A stretch of DNA of 64,000 nt from the NCBI GenBank assembly GCA_023663705.1, contig JAMPGY010000002.1, positions 62,001 to 126,000 on the forward strand, given 5' to 3'. Shown in pieces: positions 17,698-26,765 of the stretch. The notes beneath the pieces were generated by a model. The model did no database searches and was not told the DNA's origin. It was given only the letters and a program-made list of their open reading frames with translations. Both the position numbers and the translations under genes were made by a program. This stretch comes from Clostridium sp. GTDB taxonomy: Bacteria; Bacteroidota; Bacteroidia; Bacteroidales; Bacteroidaceae. Within the stretch, counting starts at the first letter, position 1. Each line of letters starts with the position of its first letter.

Positions 17698-18966
17698 TTA
17701 CTCCGCTATTTTCAAGCGTACAAGTTCTATTTTTGTGGTGGTGTTTTTGATAATCTTAAATTCAAAGGGACCGAATGTCACAATTTCGTTTAGTTTTGGG
17801 AAATTCTGGTATTGGTGCAGAATGAGTCCTCCCACCGTCAGGTAATCGTCTGATTCGGGCAGGTTGATGTTCAGTATTTCGTTGGCTTTCTCTATTTCCA
17901 GTCGGGCGGAGAGGATATATTCGTTTTCCCCTATGGCTTTGGCCACGTAGTTGTTGTTGTCGTGTTCGTCCTCGATGTCTCCGAAGATTTCTTCCACCAG
18001 GTCTTCGATGGTAACGATGCCGGAAGTACCTCCGAATTCGTCCACTACGACGGCCAGCGATTTCTTCTGTTGCATGAAAGTCTGTAGCATCTTGTGTGCA
18101 GGCATGGTTTCGGGCACGATGGGAACCTCACGTATCTGTTGGGTCCAGTCCTGCGGATGGCGGAACATCTCGGACGAATGGATGAAACCGACGATATTAT
18201 CAATGTCGCCTTTGTAGACGACAATTTTGGAGTTTCCGCTTTCGATGAAGTGGCTTTTCAGAGCCTCTATCGACGAGTCAATGTCAATGGCTTCGATTTC
18301 GGTGCGCGGAACGATACAGTCTCGTACCTTAATGTTCGAGAAATCAAGGGCATTGCGGAAAATTTTCACTTCATCGGTAATGGATTCTTCGTTTCCCACG
18401 TTCTGTATGCTCGACTGGATGAAGTAGTCAAGGTCTACTTTGGTAAAAGCTTGGTCGCTGGCCTGTTTGGTCACTTTCAGTCCCATCAGACGGAGTAACA
18501 GTTTGGATAATCCGCTGGTAAATTTGGACACGGGATAAAGCACGATGTAGAACAACATGGCGGGGAGTGCGAAGATGTTCATCATCCGGTTGGGATTGAT
18601 TTTGAAGAGTGTTTTAGGTAGAAACTCTCCGGTGATGAGCACAATGAAAGTGGAGAGGATGGTCTGTATCGTGAGCATCAATCCTTCATTATCGGTCAGG
18701 TGCATGGGCCGGAGCAGACACTCGTTGATGATGCGGGCCATCAGTATGCCATACACAACCAGTGCAATATTGTTTCCCACCAGCAAGGTGGATATGAAGT
18801 GGTTGGGGTGTTTGTAGAAAAGGCTCACTATTTTGGTGGTGAGACTCTGGGTGGAGCGGTCTACCTCAAATCTCAGTTTATTGGACGACACGAAGGCTAT
18901 TTCCATGCCTGAGAAAAAGGCGGAAAGAAGTAGGATGAGAATTATCTGGATGAGATCACTGGTCAT
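17698..18966 (-). CDS. CNNM/CorC-family (hemolysin-type) membrane protein
   Basis: 422 residues. A DUF21/CNNM transmembrane domain covers about 1-185 and has the conserved opening LLSAFFSGMEIAFVSSNKLR. A paired CBS module follows (RDCIVPRTEIEAIDID and VVDEFGGTSGIVTIEDLVEE), then a CorC_HlyC C-terminal domain at about 340-420. Family members are linked to Mg2+ or Co2+ export, and the related GldE works in gliding bacteria. The historic name hemolysin is not functional evidence. It sits 10 bases after lptC in the same operon, in a gene order common in Bacteroidales envelope clusters. Confidence 0.9.
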   Translation of the reverse strand: MTSDLIQIILILLLSAFFSGMEIAFVSSNKLRFEVDRSTQSLTTKIVSLFYKHPNHFISTLLVGNNIALVVYGILMARIINECLLRPMHLTDNEGLMLTIQTILSTFIVLITGEFLPKTLFKINPNRMMNIFALPAMLFYIVLYPVSKFTSGLSKLLLRLMGLKVTKQASDQAFTKVDLDYFIQSSIQNVGNEESITDEVKIFRNALDFSNIKVRDCIVPRTEIEAIDIDSSIEALKSHFIESGNSKIVVYKGDIDNIVGFIHSSEMFRHPQDWTQQIREVPIVPETMPAHKMLQTFMQQKKSLAVVVDEFGGTSGIVTIEDLVEEIFGDIEDEHDNNNYVAKAIGENEYILSARLEIEKANEILNINLPESDDYLTVGGLILHQYQNFPKLNEIVTFGPFEFKIIKNTTTKIELVRLKIAE

Positions 18967-18976
18967 ATCGGTGCTG

Positions 18977-19600
18977 TTATTGAGGTTTGGCGGGAGCTGT
19001 GCGGGTGGAGTCGGGGGTACTCTCCGAGTCGTTGAGCGGCATATATCCGGCTGCGTTGTTGAATGTGTAGCGTGTCATTTGTTCGTCGGCCGTAAAGTTA
19101 TAGGCTTTCAGTTGCTTGTCGGGTGTGATGATGTCTACAAAAAGGTGGGAATATATCTCATGGGAACTCATGTCCCAAAACAGTTCCTCGGTGCGGAACA
19201 GCGTTCCCTGCAGATTGCGCACCACGACACGTCCGCGCAATTCCCACAACCGCTGGTTGTAGCAATAGGCTGTGTCGGACTGCACAAACCAGTCGGTGTG
19301 GAATGTCGAATCAAACTTTTCCAGCAATATGCCTTTGATAAACACCCATTTGGGCGGTTGTGTATTGTTGTAGATGTCCCACTCCTCAGCCACTACTTTG
19401 TAACGTATTACTCCGGAGTCAGAGATCAGATTGGAAATGCCCCGTGAGTGCATGAAGGGCAACGAATCATTCTCGTTAACAGCTTCGGCTATATGTTCTT
19501 TTTCGCCCTCACACGACCATGTGAGCAATGTCAATCCTCCTGTGGCGAGCAGAATCAGCAGCCGCAGGGGATAGAGAGACCGTATAAGCAGTTTCCGCAT
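18977..19600 (-). CDS. lptC: LptC-like LPS transport protein
   Basis: 207 residues from the ATG at 19600. An open frame continues further upstream into the barrel gene, but only this ATG gives a clean signal/anchor (LLIRSLYPLRLLILLATGGL) and an 11-base gap to the previous stop. A Cys in LLTWSCEGEK may make it a lipoprotein in this phylum. The body matches the LptC/OstA-like fold: SDSGVIRYKVVAEEWDIYNN and VVVRNLQGTLFRTEELFWD, ending with SHLFVDIITPDKQLKAYNFT. It would receive lipopolysaccharide from LptB2FG at the inner membrane and pass it to LptA. Confidence 0.85.
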   Translation of the reverse strand: MRKLLIRSLYPLRLLILLATGGLTLLTWSCEGEKEHIAEAVNENDSLPFMHSRGISNLISDSGVIRYKVVAEEWDIYNNTQPPKWVFIKGILLEKFDSTFHTDWFVQSDTAYCYNQRLWELRGRVVVRNLQGTLFRTEELFWDMSSHEIYSHLFVDIITPDKQLKAYNFTADEQMTRYTFNNAAGYMPLNDSESTPDSTRTAPAKPQ

Positions 19601-19611
19601 GTGGCTTTCCC

Positions 19612-20901
19612 TTAGTTGATCTTCCACTTCATGAACCAGCGTTCGTTGAAGGTCAGTCCGATGTTGATTTTGAAATAGTTTTCGGTAATCATCAGGTTGT
19701 TGGACGGAGCCACGTGCGACCATTGCACGCCGATGTTGACAAGCGATCTGCTGCTGATTTTGTTACTGATGGGTAGCCCCAGACCTGCCGTGATACCGTA
19801 TTCGCGCGGGCCGTCGACTCCGTTGATGCGGACGTATGGGGTGGAGTAGGAGGCTCCCAGGCGGTAGTGTATGCGTTGACCGAATTTACGGTTTTGATAG
19901 TCGGGCACATATTCGGTGCCGACCACCACTTTGGTGCGGTTGAGGTATGCGCCCTCTTTGGCCACGAAGGCCGATGCGGTGCCGTTGGTGTTCTCCGGGA
20001 TATAGGGTGACTTGCAATTTCCCCATCGCTCATGCGTCACATCGGCCCCCAATAACCAACGGTGGTTGTGGTTCCAGGCTATGCCTGCGCTGATGGTGTA
20101 GGGTAGTTCGAATGCTTTGGCGGCAACTTGTGTGATGGTGTCGCTGTTGCTGGTGAAACTGTGGTTGTAAGCTGTATTGTTGACGGTGTGACCGATGCCC
20201 ACGGTTGCGCCCACGGTGAGTGTGTTTTTCTTGTGGAGTGGAATTCGGTACTGTATGCCGAAGTCCAGTTTGTAGGTGTGGATGTCGGCTTTGTATAAAC
20301 GATTCAGTCCATTTCCTCCGGTCGACAAGGTCTGTATGATGCTATGGTTGTAGTCTCCCCACAGATATCCCACATTGGCACCGATGGAGAAGTTCTTTAC
20401 CGGACTCCATCCTATGCCTAAGTATGCCTCATGCAGTCCGCCGTCACCCGAGTGGATGAAAGTGGATGTGGTATTGTCTGTGGAACTGTAACGCGTGAAG
20501 TTGTAGCCGATGGTGGTGTAGGGCATGAAGCCGAACGACATACCCAGCCCCCGGTTGATGCGGAATCCGGCATTCACGTATTCCAGCGAGGTGTTGTAGG
20601 CATTCAGCGTAGTGCCGCCCTGTTTGAAACGTCCGCCTTGCAGTGCCATGCCCACATCGAAGATAAACGATAGCGAGTCGATAGCGGCATAAGAAGCCGG
20701 GTTTTGGATGTTGAGCATGTTGCCCTGTTGCAGTCCTTGCGACAGGCCGCTCATGCTGCGGTTGAATCCTTGCGACCGGTCATTCAATTTGCCCAGTCCG
20801 AAACGGGAGTAAGACGAGTTCGACCCATTGCTTTGGGCGTATGCGGATCCTGTCGCTACCAACAGAAACAGGCTACAGATTACTTGCTTGTAACTTATCA
20901 T
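19612..20901 (-). CDS. Outer-membrane beta-barrel protein, FadL/OmpP1-like
   Basis: 429 residues with a signal peptide ending SAYAQ. The opening SSYSRFGLGKLNDRSQGFNRSMSGLSQG and NIQNPASYAAIDSLSF resemble the N-terminal hatch region of FadL/OmpP1-type transporters, where NPA followed by a small residue is conserved. The remainder alternates aromatic and polar residues as expected for a 12-16-strand barrel, ending FNERWFMKWKIN. It overlaps the 3' end of coaX by 29 bases, so the two are translationally coupled. A hydrophobic-compound transport role is inferred from the fold only. Confidence 0.75.
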   Translation of the reverse strand: MISYKQVICSLFLLVATGSAYAQSNGSNSSYSRFGLGKLNDRSQGFNRSMSGLSQGLQQGNMLNIQNPASYAAIDSLSFIFDVGMALQGGRFKQGGTTLNAYNTSLEYVNAGFRINRGLGMSFGFMPYTTIGYNFTRYSSTDNTTSTFIHSGDGGLHEAYLGIGWSPVKNFSIGANVGYLWGDYNHSIIQTLSTGGNGLNRLYKADIHTYKLDFGIQYRIPLHKKNTLTVGATVGIGHTVNNTAYNHSFTSNSDTITQVAAKAFELPYTISAGIAWNHNHRWLLGADVTHERWGNCKSPYIPENTNGTASAFVAKEGAYLNRTKVVVGTEYVPDYQNRKFGQRIHYRLGASYSTPYVRINGVDGPREYGITAGLGLPISNKISSRSLVNIGVQWSHVAPSNNLMITENYFKINIGLTFNERWFMKWKIN

Positions 20902-21619
20902 TATTGAATCTTAATATGCAATTAAGGCCTTTGGGGACAATGAAATTGTCTACAAAGATGATACTTTTTATCGTGGAATCAAAATTTATATAGTCTCCGC
21001 CCGTTAAAAAAATCAAAAGGCGGGGATATTTCTCCTTGAAGTGCCTGATGTAGCCTTCCATTTCAAATCTCATGCCTTCTATCACCCCCGAGCGGATGGC
21101 CGTCTCGGTGTCCCGTCCGATCATCGGCACCTCGCCTTGGGCTTCCACCAGCGGAAGTTTGGCCGTGTAGGCATGGAGTGCTTTCAGTCGCATGTGCAGG
21201 CCGGGGGCAATGTTCCCCCCCCGATAGCATCCCCCCGCATCAATAAAATCGTAAGTGATGCATGTGCCTGCATCAATAATGAGGATGTCGTTGCCCGGAC
21301 GCTGGCTATAGGCACCTACGGCTGCGGCCAACCGGTCGGCACCCAGGCGTTGCGGGGTGGCATATCCGTTGCGGATGGGGATGGGGGTCTGCCAGTCCAG
21401 CCGGAGCATGGGAAAGGGTATGGCATCCAATTGCCGGGCTGCCTCGGGCATAATGTCAATCACGCTGCCCAGGATACCGTGGCTGAACGTATGTTTGTGA
21501 AGGAAAGCCGGTAAGGCCTCCAACGTGGTGTTGGAGGTGCGCACTTCTTCTACAGGCTCGCAACCCTCGAAGGCCACCAGTTTGGCACGCGTGTTCCCTA
21601 TGTCGATGACTAAATTCAC
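20873..21619 (-). CDS. coaX: Type III pantothenate kinase
   Basis: 248 residues; phosphorylates pantothenate in the first step of coenzyme A synthesis. CoaX signatures are the N-terminal phosphate loop LVIDIGNTRAK, the PQRLGADRLAAAVGAY block and IIDAGTCITYDF (ASKHA phosphate-binding motif), then GGNIAPGLHMRLKAL. A GTG at 21619 gives the usual start MNLVIDIGNT. The frame is open to a TTG at 21643, but that codon lies inside the -7 box at 21641-21648 and would not be transcribed, so GTG is chosen. First gene of the minus-strand operon. Confidence 0.93.
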   Translation of the reverse strand: MNLVIDIGNTRAKLVAFEGCEPVEEVRTSNTTLEALPAFLHKHTFSHGILGSVIDIMPEAARQLDAIPFPMLRLDWQTPIPIRNGYATPQRLGADRLAAAVGAYSQRPGNDILIIDAGTCITYDFIDAGGCYRGGNIAPGLHMRLKALHAYTAKLPLVEAQGEVPMIGRDTETAIRSGVIEGMRFEMEGYIRHFKEKYPRLLIFLTGGDYINFDSTIKSIIFVDNFIVPKGLNCILRFNNDKLQASNL

Positions 21620-21640
21620 AACTCTGTGAGTTTTGGCACG

Positions 21641-21648
21641 CAAAGTTA
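21641..21648 (-). promoter_or_regulatory. Promoter -7 box of coaX
   Basis: On the minus strand TAACTTTG is an exact TAnnTTTG match. TTCG at 21669-21672 is a 3-of-4 -33 element at 20-base spacing. This places the start site only about 15 bases before the GTG start. Confidence 0.65.
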
Positions 21649-21680
21649 CAACAAAAGGATGGAATAAACGAAGAAATGAT

Positions 21681-21688
21681 TACCTTTG
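21681..21688 (+). promoter_or_regulatory. Promoter -7 box of the DUF4861-GH105 gene
   Basis: TACCTTTG exactly matches TAnnTTTG, 49 bases before the ATG at 21737. It is back-to-back with the coaX promoter, 33 bases apart. Confidence 0.6.
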
Positions 21689-21736
21689 CGCGTACAGACA
21701 CACTTTTTATCGACAAAACCTATTGCTGAGTAATAT

Positions 21737-24700
21737 ATGAAAAAACAGAAAACTAAGATGATGTGGACGCTTGCTGCGACTGCGGTCATGTTCATGAGTC
21801 CGCAACGGATGGATGCCGGAGATGTGGTTTTCCGGTTGAAGAATACGTTGGGTTTTGCCCGTACACATGAAATGGTGAGCCTGCCTGTTCCCGATGATGT
21901 GCCGACCGAAGGGCGTAAATTGGTGGATGAGGCGGGAAACGCTGTTCCCTACGAGGTGACGGCCGACGGAAACCTGCGTTTCCTGGCCACGGTGCCCCAC
22001 GGTGCCACGGCGGCCTACACGCTCACCGAGGGAGAAGCCGCTCCGCTTGTGAAACTGACCTATGCCGCCCGGATGTTTCCTTCCAGTCGCAATGACATTG
22101 CGTGGGAAAACGATCTGGCGGCTTATCGCATGTATAGCCACCAGTTGCAAAGTTCCGAACCCAACACGGCCAACGGTGTCGACCTGTGGCAGAAGAAGCA
22201 GGCTGAGCCGGTCATTGACAAGATGTACGCTTCGTCCAATTACCATTCCGAGAACGAATATGGCGTGGATGCTTATTCGGTCAACGGAAAAACATTGGGA
22301 GCCGGCGGCGTTTCGGCCTATGCCGGCGGTAAACTCTGGCTTCATGACGCCTACGATGAATGCCGTATTCTGGAGAACGGTCCCTTACGCTCTGAATTTG
22401 AGCTTGTATATAATAATGTGGAAGTGAACGGCAAATATTATACCAAGACGCTGCGCGTGGAGACTGCGGCAGGTCGTCTGCTCAACAAAGCCACCGTGCG
22501 CTACGACGGACCGGAGCAGGACATGGAGATGGCTGTTTGCATTTATCAGCACACCAACATGAGCGGAGTATCGCCCGAGGGAGTATCCTTCACCGATGTG
22601 CCGGGGCTTATCGGTTGGGCGGAAAACAAGAGCGAGGGTACCGTCACTTCGGCAGGTGCACGTTTCTATCTGGGCGCTTATATGCCCGGTGTGGAGACCC
22701 GTACGGAAGTGATAGATCATCATCTCAGTCTCACATGTACCTACACTCCCGGCACCGAACTGACCTATTATTTCGGTGGAGGATGGAACATCTTCCCACG
22801 CGACACTTATGCGTCGGACGATGACTGGTTTGATGCGCTCGACCGTTTCCGTCAGACTGTGGATCACCCCCTCACGGAGACCACGATGCAGACATTGCCT
22901 CACAAAGACGATGTCATCGATCTTATCCACCGCGTCAACGGCCGATGGCAGGAGTCCCATCCCACCCACGGCGACTTCTTCTGGAACAGAGCCGTCTATC
23001 ATGTGGGTAACATGGAGGCATATGCTGTGACCGGAGATGCGACTTATCTTGATTACTCCATGGCGTGGGCCGAGCAAAACAACTGGTGCGGAGCGCCTGG
23101 GACCGACAGGACCAAGTGGAAATACACCTATGGTGAGGGCGGTGACTACGTGCTCTTCGGCGATTGCCAGGTGTGCTTCCAAATCTATGCCGATCTCTAT
23201 AGTCTCAATCCTTCGCCCGAGAAGATAGCCCGTGCGCTGGAGGTGATGGATTACGAAATCCACACCGCCAATATCGACTACCTGTGGTGGGTGGACGGTT
23301 TGTTTATGGTGATGCCGGTGATGACACGCATGTACAAATTGACCGGTGACGAACTCTATCTGCAGAAGATGTATGACTATTGGCGTTATGCCACCGATTT
23401 GATGTATGACGAGGAGGAATCGCTCTACTATCGCGACGGCAAATACATCTATCCGGCCCACAAGACCAACAGCGGCAAGAAGGACTTCTGGGCGCGAGGG
23501 GATGGCTGGATGTTTGCCGCCTTTGCCCGTGTGCTCAATGATCTTCCACTCACGGATCCCCATCGCGACGAGTATATCAGTGTATACCGCAAGATGGCGG
23601 CTGCGGTGGCCGCTGCCCAACAGCCCGAAGGTTATTGGACACGCAGTCTGATAGATCCGGCCTATGCTCCGGGTTATGAGAGCAGCGGTACGTGTCTCTT
23701 TACCTACGGTTATCTCTGGGGATTCAATCACGGCATTCTCTCCGAGAAAGAGTATGGCGCCACGGTGGAGAAAGCCTGGAATTATCTCACCACCATAGCC
23801 CTGCGCGAGGACGGTTCGGTGGGCTATATGCAACCCATCGGCGAGAGTGCCGATCCCGACCATACGGTAGCGGCCGGTTCGGTTACCGATTTCGGTACGG
23901 GTGCCTTCCTATTGGCGGCATGCGAGATGGCGCGCTACGGTGTGGGCGATGTATCGGTGCCGGCGTTGCGCATTTCTTCGGTCAGGATGCCCGAACCCAA
24001 TCAGATACAGATCACGTTCAACGATGTGCCCGATCAGCAGGAGGCTGTCTCCGCATCCCACTACCGTCTCAATGGCGCTCCGGTGGAAGCCGGAGTGGAG
24101 GCCGATGGCGGGCGCACGGTGACACTCACCTTTGCCCGTCCGTTGGATTTCGGACGTTACACGCTGGAGGTGGAAGGTCTGACGAGCGAGGCCGGCGGCG
24201 AGATGAACGGCGTGCAGAGCCGTCTGCTGGTACGTACTGTGCCTCTCACGCCCTGTCCGGCCGGTATTACGGTGACGGCCAGTGGAAACCAGAGTGGTAA
24301 CACGCCAGCCAAGACTATCGACAACAGCCTGTCCAGCCGTTGGAGCCACGATGGAATAGGGCAGTGGATACGATACGATTTGGGCGGTGTGAAGTCCGTT
24401 GAGGCGGTAGATCTGGCCTTCTATGCCGGATTGGAACGTATATCTTATTTTGATGTGCAGACATCCGTGGACGGCAGCGGCTTCGATACAGTGTTGGCCG
24501 ATTGCCGCACCAGCGGGCAGACCAACGAGATGGAGCGCTATGCCTTCCCGCAACCCGTGGAGGCGCGCTACGTGCGCATCCTCTGCAATGGAAACTCGCA
24601 GGGAGGAGAGAACTGGAACAGCATCACCGAAGCTCGTATCCGTTTGACTGAGAATACTCTGGAGACACTTGAAGTGCCCTCTGAAATATACACTGACATT

Positions 24701-25834
24701 CTCCTTCCCGAGTCCACCAAGGCCGGTAATCCCCTGCTGTGGTGTTCTTCCCGTCCGGCTGTTCTGTCAGCTTCGGGGCTGGTTGCTACGGGGGACGAAC
24801 AGGTGGATGTGGATCTTACGGCTGTTGTGGGACAGCAGGAGCGTACCTATCGTGTGGCTGTAATGCCCCGCACACCGGAGCGCACGCTTCGTCTGCACTA
24901 CGCTTTCAGCGAGTCCGACACCTATATGGATGGTTCCGTGTGTATGCTTACCGATCGAAGTGGTGCGGGCCGTGACGGCCGGGTGATGGGCAAGGCGGTG
25001 ATAGACGGCACACTCAATCTGACAGGCAACACGGCCACGGGATTTACCACCAACGGTTATGTGATGGCACCGCAGGGCTTGCTGGACAGCTTGCGCAGTT
25101 ACACGGTGATGTTTACAGCCACGCCCGCTTCGCTTGATAAACTGCCTCGCTTCTACGACTTTGGAGCCGGCAGTGCACACAGTATGTTCTTGCGTGCCGG
25201 ATCGTGTGCGGCCGGCATGAAATACAACGGCGGTGCCACAGCATTGATCGCCACAGCCGAACAGCCTGTAGTGGGACGTGAGCAGAAGTATGCTGTCACC
25301 TTCGATGCCCACACTTTTGTCACTGCCGTATATATTGACGGGCAGAAAGTGGCCGAGGGTACATCCATTGGTTACGAACCTTATCAGTTGGCTCGCCTTA
25401 AGGCTGATAGCCGAAACTACATCGGTCGCACGCAATGGTGGGACAACACGGCTTATCGTTCCGATAACCAAGACTATCGTGGCACGATGGATAACTTCCG
25501 CATCTATGCCATGGCACTTACCGAGGCCGAGATGGAGGCTATCTATGCCGGTGATGCCACAGGAGTGTCTTCGTCGCTTGCGGCAGCCGATTCTTCATAC
25601 ATGTTGCGTCGGTCTGTCGTGCACCGTGGTGAGGTTGTGGAAATCCTCTGCAGCGGTGCCGGCGGGTCTTCCGCCGTGGTGGAAGTATTTGATGCAGTAG
25701 GCTCATGCGTGGCTCGTCATGCTTTCCTGTCTGCGCCGTTCTCCTTTACGGCTGACATGGCTTCCGGCATTTATCTGGTGCGTATCACGGAGGCTGGTGG
25801 TCGTGGAATCACGTTGAAACTGATCGTGAAGTAA
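21737..25834 (+). CDS. Secreted DUF4861 / GH105 / F5-8C / LamG multidomain protein
   Basis: 1365 residues with a signal peptide. Domains in order: a DUF4861 beta-sandwich at about 28-370 (VVFRLKNTLGFARTHEMVSL); a GH105/GH88-type (alpha/alpha)6 barrel at about 380-735 with WWVDGLFMVMPVMTRMY and DFWARGDGWMFAAFARVL, where acid-base Asp residues are expected; a short Ig-like linker; an F5/8 type C (CBM32-like) module at about 835-975; a LamG/concanavalin-like module at about 1045-1250 (DNFRIYAMALTEAEM); and a C-terminal GIYLVRITEAGG type IX-like sorting domain. GH105 enzymes remove 4,5-unsaturated uronic acids left by pectin or other polysaccharide lyases, so this is probably an extracellular unsaturated rhamnogalacturonyl/uronyl hydrolase. 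Substrate is inferred. Confidence 0.88.
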   Translation: MKKQKTKMMWTLAATAVMFMSPQRMDAGDVVFRLKNTLGFARTHEMVSLPVPDDVPTEGRKLVDEAGNAVPYEVTADGNLRFLATVPHGATAAYTLTEGEAAPLVKLTYAARMFPSSRNDIAWENDLAAYRMYSHQLQSSEPNTANGVDLWQKKQAEPVIDKMYASSNYHSENEYGVDAYSVNGKTLGAGGVSAYAGGKLWLHDAYDECRILENGPLRSEFELVYNNVEVNGKYYTKTLRVETAAGRLLNKATVRYDGPEQDMEMAVCIYQHTNMSGVSPEGVSFTDVPGLIGWAENKSEGTVTSAGARFYLGAYMPGVETRTEVIDHHLSLTCTYTPGTELTYYFGGGWNIFPRDTYASDDDWFDALDRFRQTVDHPLTETTMQTLPHKDDVIDLIHRVNGRWQESHPTHGDFFWNRAVYHVGNMEAYAVTGDATYLDYSMAWAEQNNWCGAPGTDRTKWKYTYGEGGDYVLFGDCQVCFQIYADLYSLNPSPEKIARALEVMDYEIHTANIDYLWWVDGLFMVMPVMTRMYKLTGDELYLQKMYDYWRYATDLMYDEEESLYYRDGKYIYPAHKTNSGKKDFWARGDGWMFAAFARVLNDLPLTDPHRDEYISVYRKMAAAVAAAQQPEGYWTRSLIDPAYAPGYESSGTCLFTYGYLWGFNHGILSEKEYGATVEKAWNYLTTIALREDGSVGYMQPIGESADPDHTVAAGSVTDFGTGAFLLAACEMARYGVGDVSVPALRISSVRMPEPNQIQITFNDVPDQQEAVSASHYRLNGAPVEAGVEADGGRTVTLTFARPLDFGRYTLEVEGLTSEAGGEMNGVQSRLLVRTVPLTPCPAGITVTASGNQSGNTPAKTIDNSLSSRWSHDGIGQWIRYDLGGVKSVEAVDLAFYAGLERISYFDVQTSVDGSGFDTVLADCRTSGQTNEMERYAFPQPVEARYVRILCNGNSQGGENWNSITEARIRLTENTLETLEVPSEIYTDILLPESTKAGNPLLWCSSRPAVLSASGLVATGDEQVDVDLTAVVGQQERTYRVAVMPRTPERTLRLHYAFSESDTYMDGSVCMLTDRSGAGRDGRVMGKAVIDGTLNLTGNTATGFTTNGYVMAPQGLLDSLRSYTVMFTATPASLDKLPRFYDFGAGSAHSMFLRAGSCAAGMKYNGGATALIATAEQPVVGREQKYAVTFDAHTFVTAVYIDGQKVAEGTSIGYEPYQLARLKADSRNYIGRTQWWDNTAYRSDNQDYRGTMDNFRIYAMALTEAEMEAIYAGDATGVSSSLAAADSSYMLRRSVVHRGEVVEILCSGAGGSSAVVEVFDAVGSCVARHAFLSAPFSFTADMASGIYLVRITEAGGRGITLKLIVK

Positions 25835-25860
25835 ATCTTGTGTCGAGGGCGTGTCCATTT

Positions 25861-25949
25861 TGAAGTGATCCCCCAAAGTTGGACAGGTTAAAACACTATC
25901 CGTTCATAGAAAGAGTTCGGTACTGCACCGGACTCTTTCCTTTTAATGG
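25861..25949 (-). mobile_element. IS3-family remnant: transposase OrfB tail plus terminal inverted repeat
   Basis: Reading the minus strand from 25949 to 25896 gives PLKGKSPVQYRTLSMNG followed by TAG. The KSPVQYRT tail is the characteristic C-terminus of IS3-family (IS150-group) OrfB transposases. Beyond the stop, 25861-25885 begins TGAAGTGA, contains CCCCCAAAGTTGG and ends GGACA when read on the plus strand, as expected for an IS3-family terminal repeat. The rest of the element is absent. The piece is 26 bases beyond the GH105 gene. Confidence 0.7.
25909..25945 (+). terminator. Terminator of the GH105 gene, supplied by the IS tail
   Basis: 25909-25921 pairs with 25927-25939 with one G-T wobble and a 5-base loop, followed by TTTT at 25941-25944. 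The whole hairpin lies inside the transposase-tail remnant. Confidence 0.75.
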
Positions 25950-26557
25950 GTCAGTAGATATTTCCGGTTGTCCTCTTCGGGCGGGTCTCCGGACGTCTTT
26001 CCCTTTTCGCCTCCGGACGCCTTCTCTGTTTCGTCTTCAGACACCTTCCCCGTCTCATCTCCTGCGGACATGGCCTCGGGGATTCGGGACGCCTTCTCCC
26101 GTCCGATATTGGGGAAATCCGCCTCGGAAAAAGAGGTGGTTTCTTCCTCGCAATCCACCTCTTTTTCCGTCTTATCCACTGGTTTCCGGCCGGAAAGAAG
26201 AGGTTCTTCATCCGCCTCCTCCCCGCCGTTCCATCGTCCGCCATCCGGAATCGGGGTGGAAAGTGTGCTCGTCGGAGCGGAGAATACGGGCATCGACACG
26301 GTGAACTCCGCTGCTGCCTGCTTCGGGGCATTTTCCGCCGCAAGCCCGACCGGTTCTTCCGCACACGCAGCCCCGTCCGTGACCCCGTCCACAGACGACA
26401 TAAGGAGGACGACCGCTTCGGCCATCATCTCAGCCAATTCGTTGATTACTTGTTCCGTTACGGCCGCACCTGCTGCCGAAAGAACTTTTCCGATAAGGGA
26501 GTCCGGGTTTTCTCTCCGGCGCCGGAGCACCGAAAGCACGATGTTTTTCTTGTCCAT
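25943..26557 (-). CDS. Hypothetical charged protein of unknown function
   Basis: 204 residues from the ATG at 26557. The frame opens at a TTG two codons earlier, but ATG is preferred. Residues 1-55 look like a folded helical segment (KKNIVLSVLRRRRENPDSLI and EQVINELAEMMAEAVVLLM). The remaining part is low-complexity and rich in Glu, Lys, Gly, Ser and Thr, with short quasi-repeats (GDETGK, EDETEK, GGEKGK), and is probably disordered. No family was recognised. A good promoter lies just upstream on the same strand, which favours this frame over the longer plus-strand frame in the same place. Its last codons and stop fall inside the IS3-type remnant, so the original C-terminus may have been replaced. 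Confidence 0.6.
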   Translation of the reverse strand: MDKKNIVLSVLRRRRENPDSLIGKVLSAAGAAVTEQVINELAEMMAEAVVLLMSSVDGVTDGAACAEEPVGLAAENAPKQAAAEFTVSMPVFSAPTSTLSTPIPDGGRWNGGEEADEEPLLSGRKPVDKTEKEVDCEEETTSFSEADFPNIGREKASRIPEAMSAGDETGKVSEDETEKASGGEKGKTSGDPPEEDNRKYLLTH

Positions 26558-26587
26558 AGCCAAGGTTGTTTTAAAGATTTACGGTTG

Positions 26588-26619
26588 CAAAGATAATACA
26601 TCAAAACGCCCTTGTCAAG
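26588..26619 (-). promoter_or_regulatory. Promoter of the charged hypothetical gene
   Basis: On the minus strand TATCTTTG (26588-26595) is an exact -7 box and CTTG (26616-26619) is a 3-of-4 -33 element at 20-base spacing. The ATG follows about 30 bases after the box. Confidence 0.7.
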
Positions 26620-26765
26620 ACCCCCTTTTGGGGCCAAAAACGGAAACCGCTGATAATCAGCAGGGACGGAAAAACGGCCAGAAACGACCCTGCGGATATA
26701 TATGTACAATTAATTACATGCGGCAGACAATCGAACCACCCAAAATGAAGTTTGTGCGAAAAATG

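Noticed and set aside
19601-19723. Longer start for lptC inside the barrel gene
   Set aside because: The extension has no signal peptide and overlaps the upstream coding sequence, while the ATG at 19600 gives a normal anchor and spacing.
22385-23863. A 492-codon minus-strand frame opposite the GH105 gene
   Set aside because: Shadow of a strongly biased coding strand; no domain or promoter.
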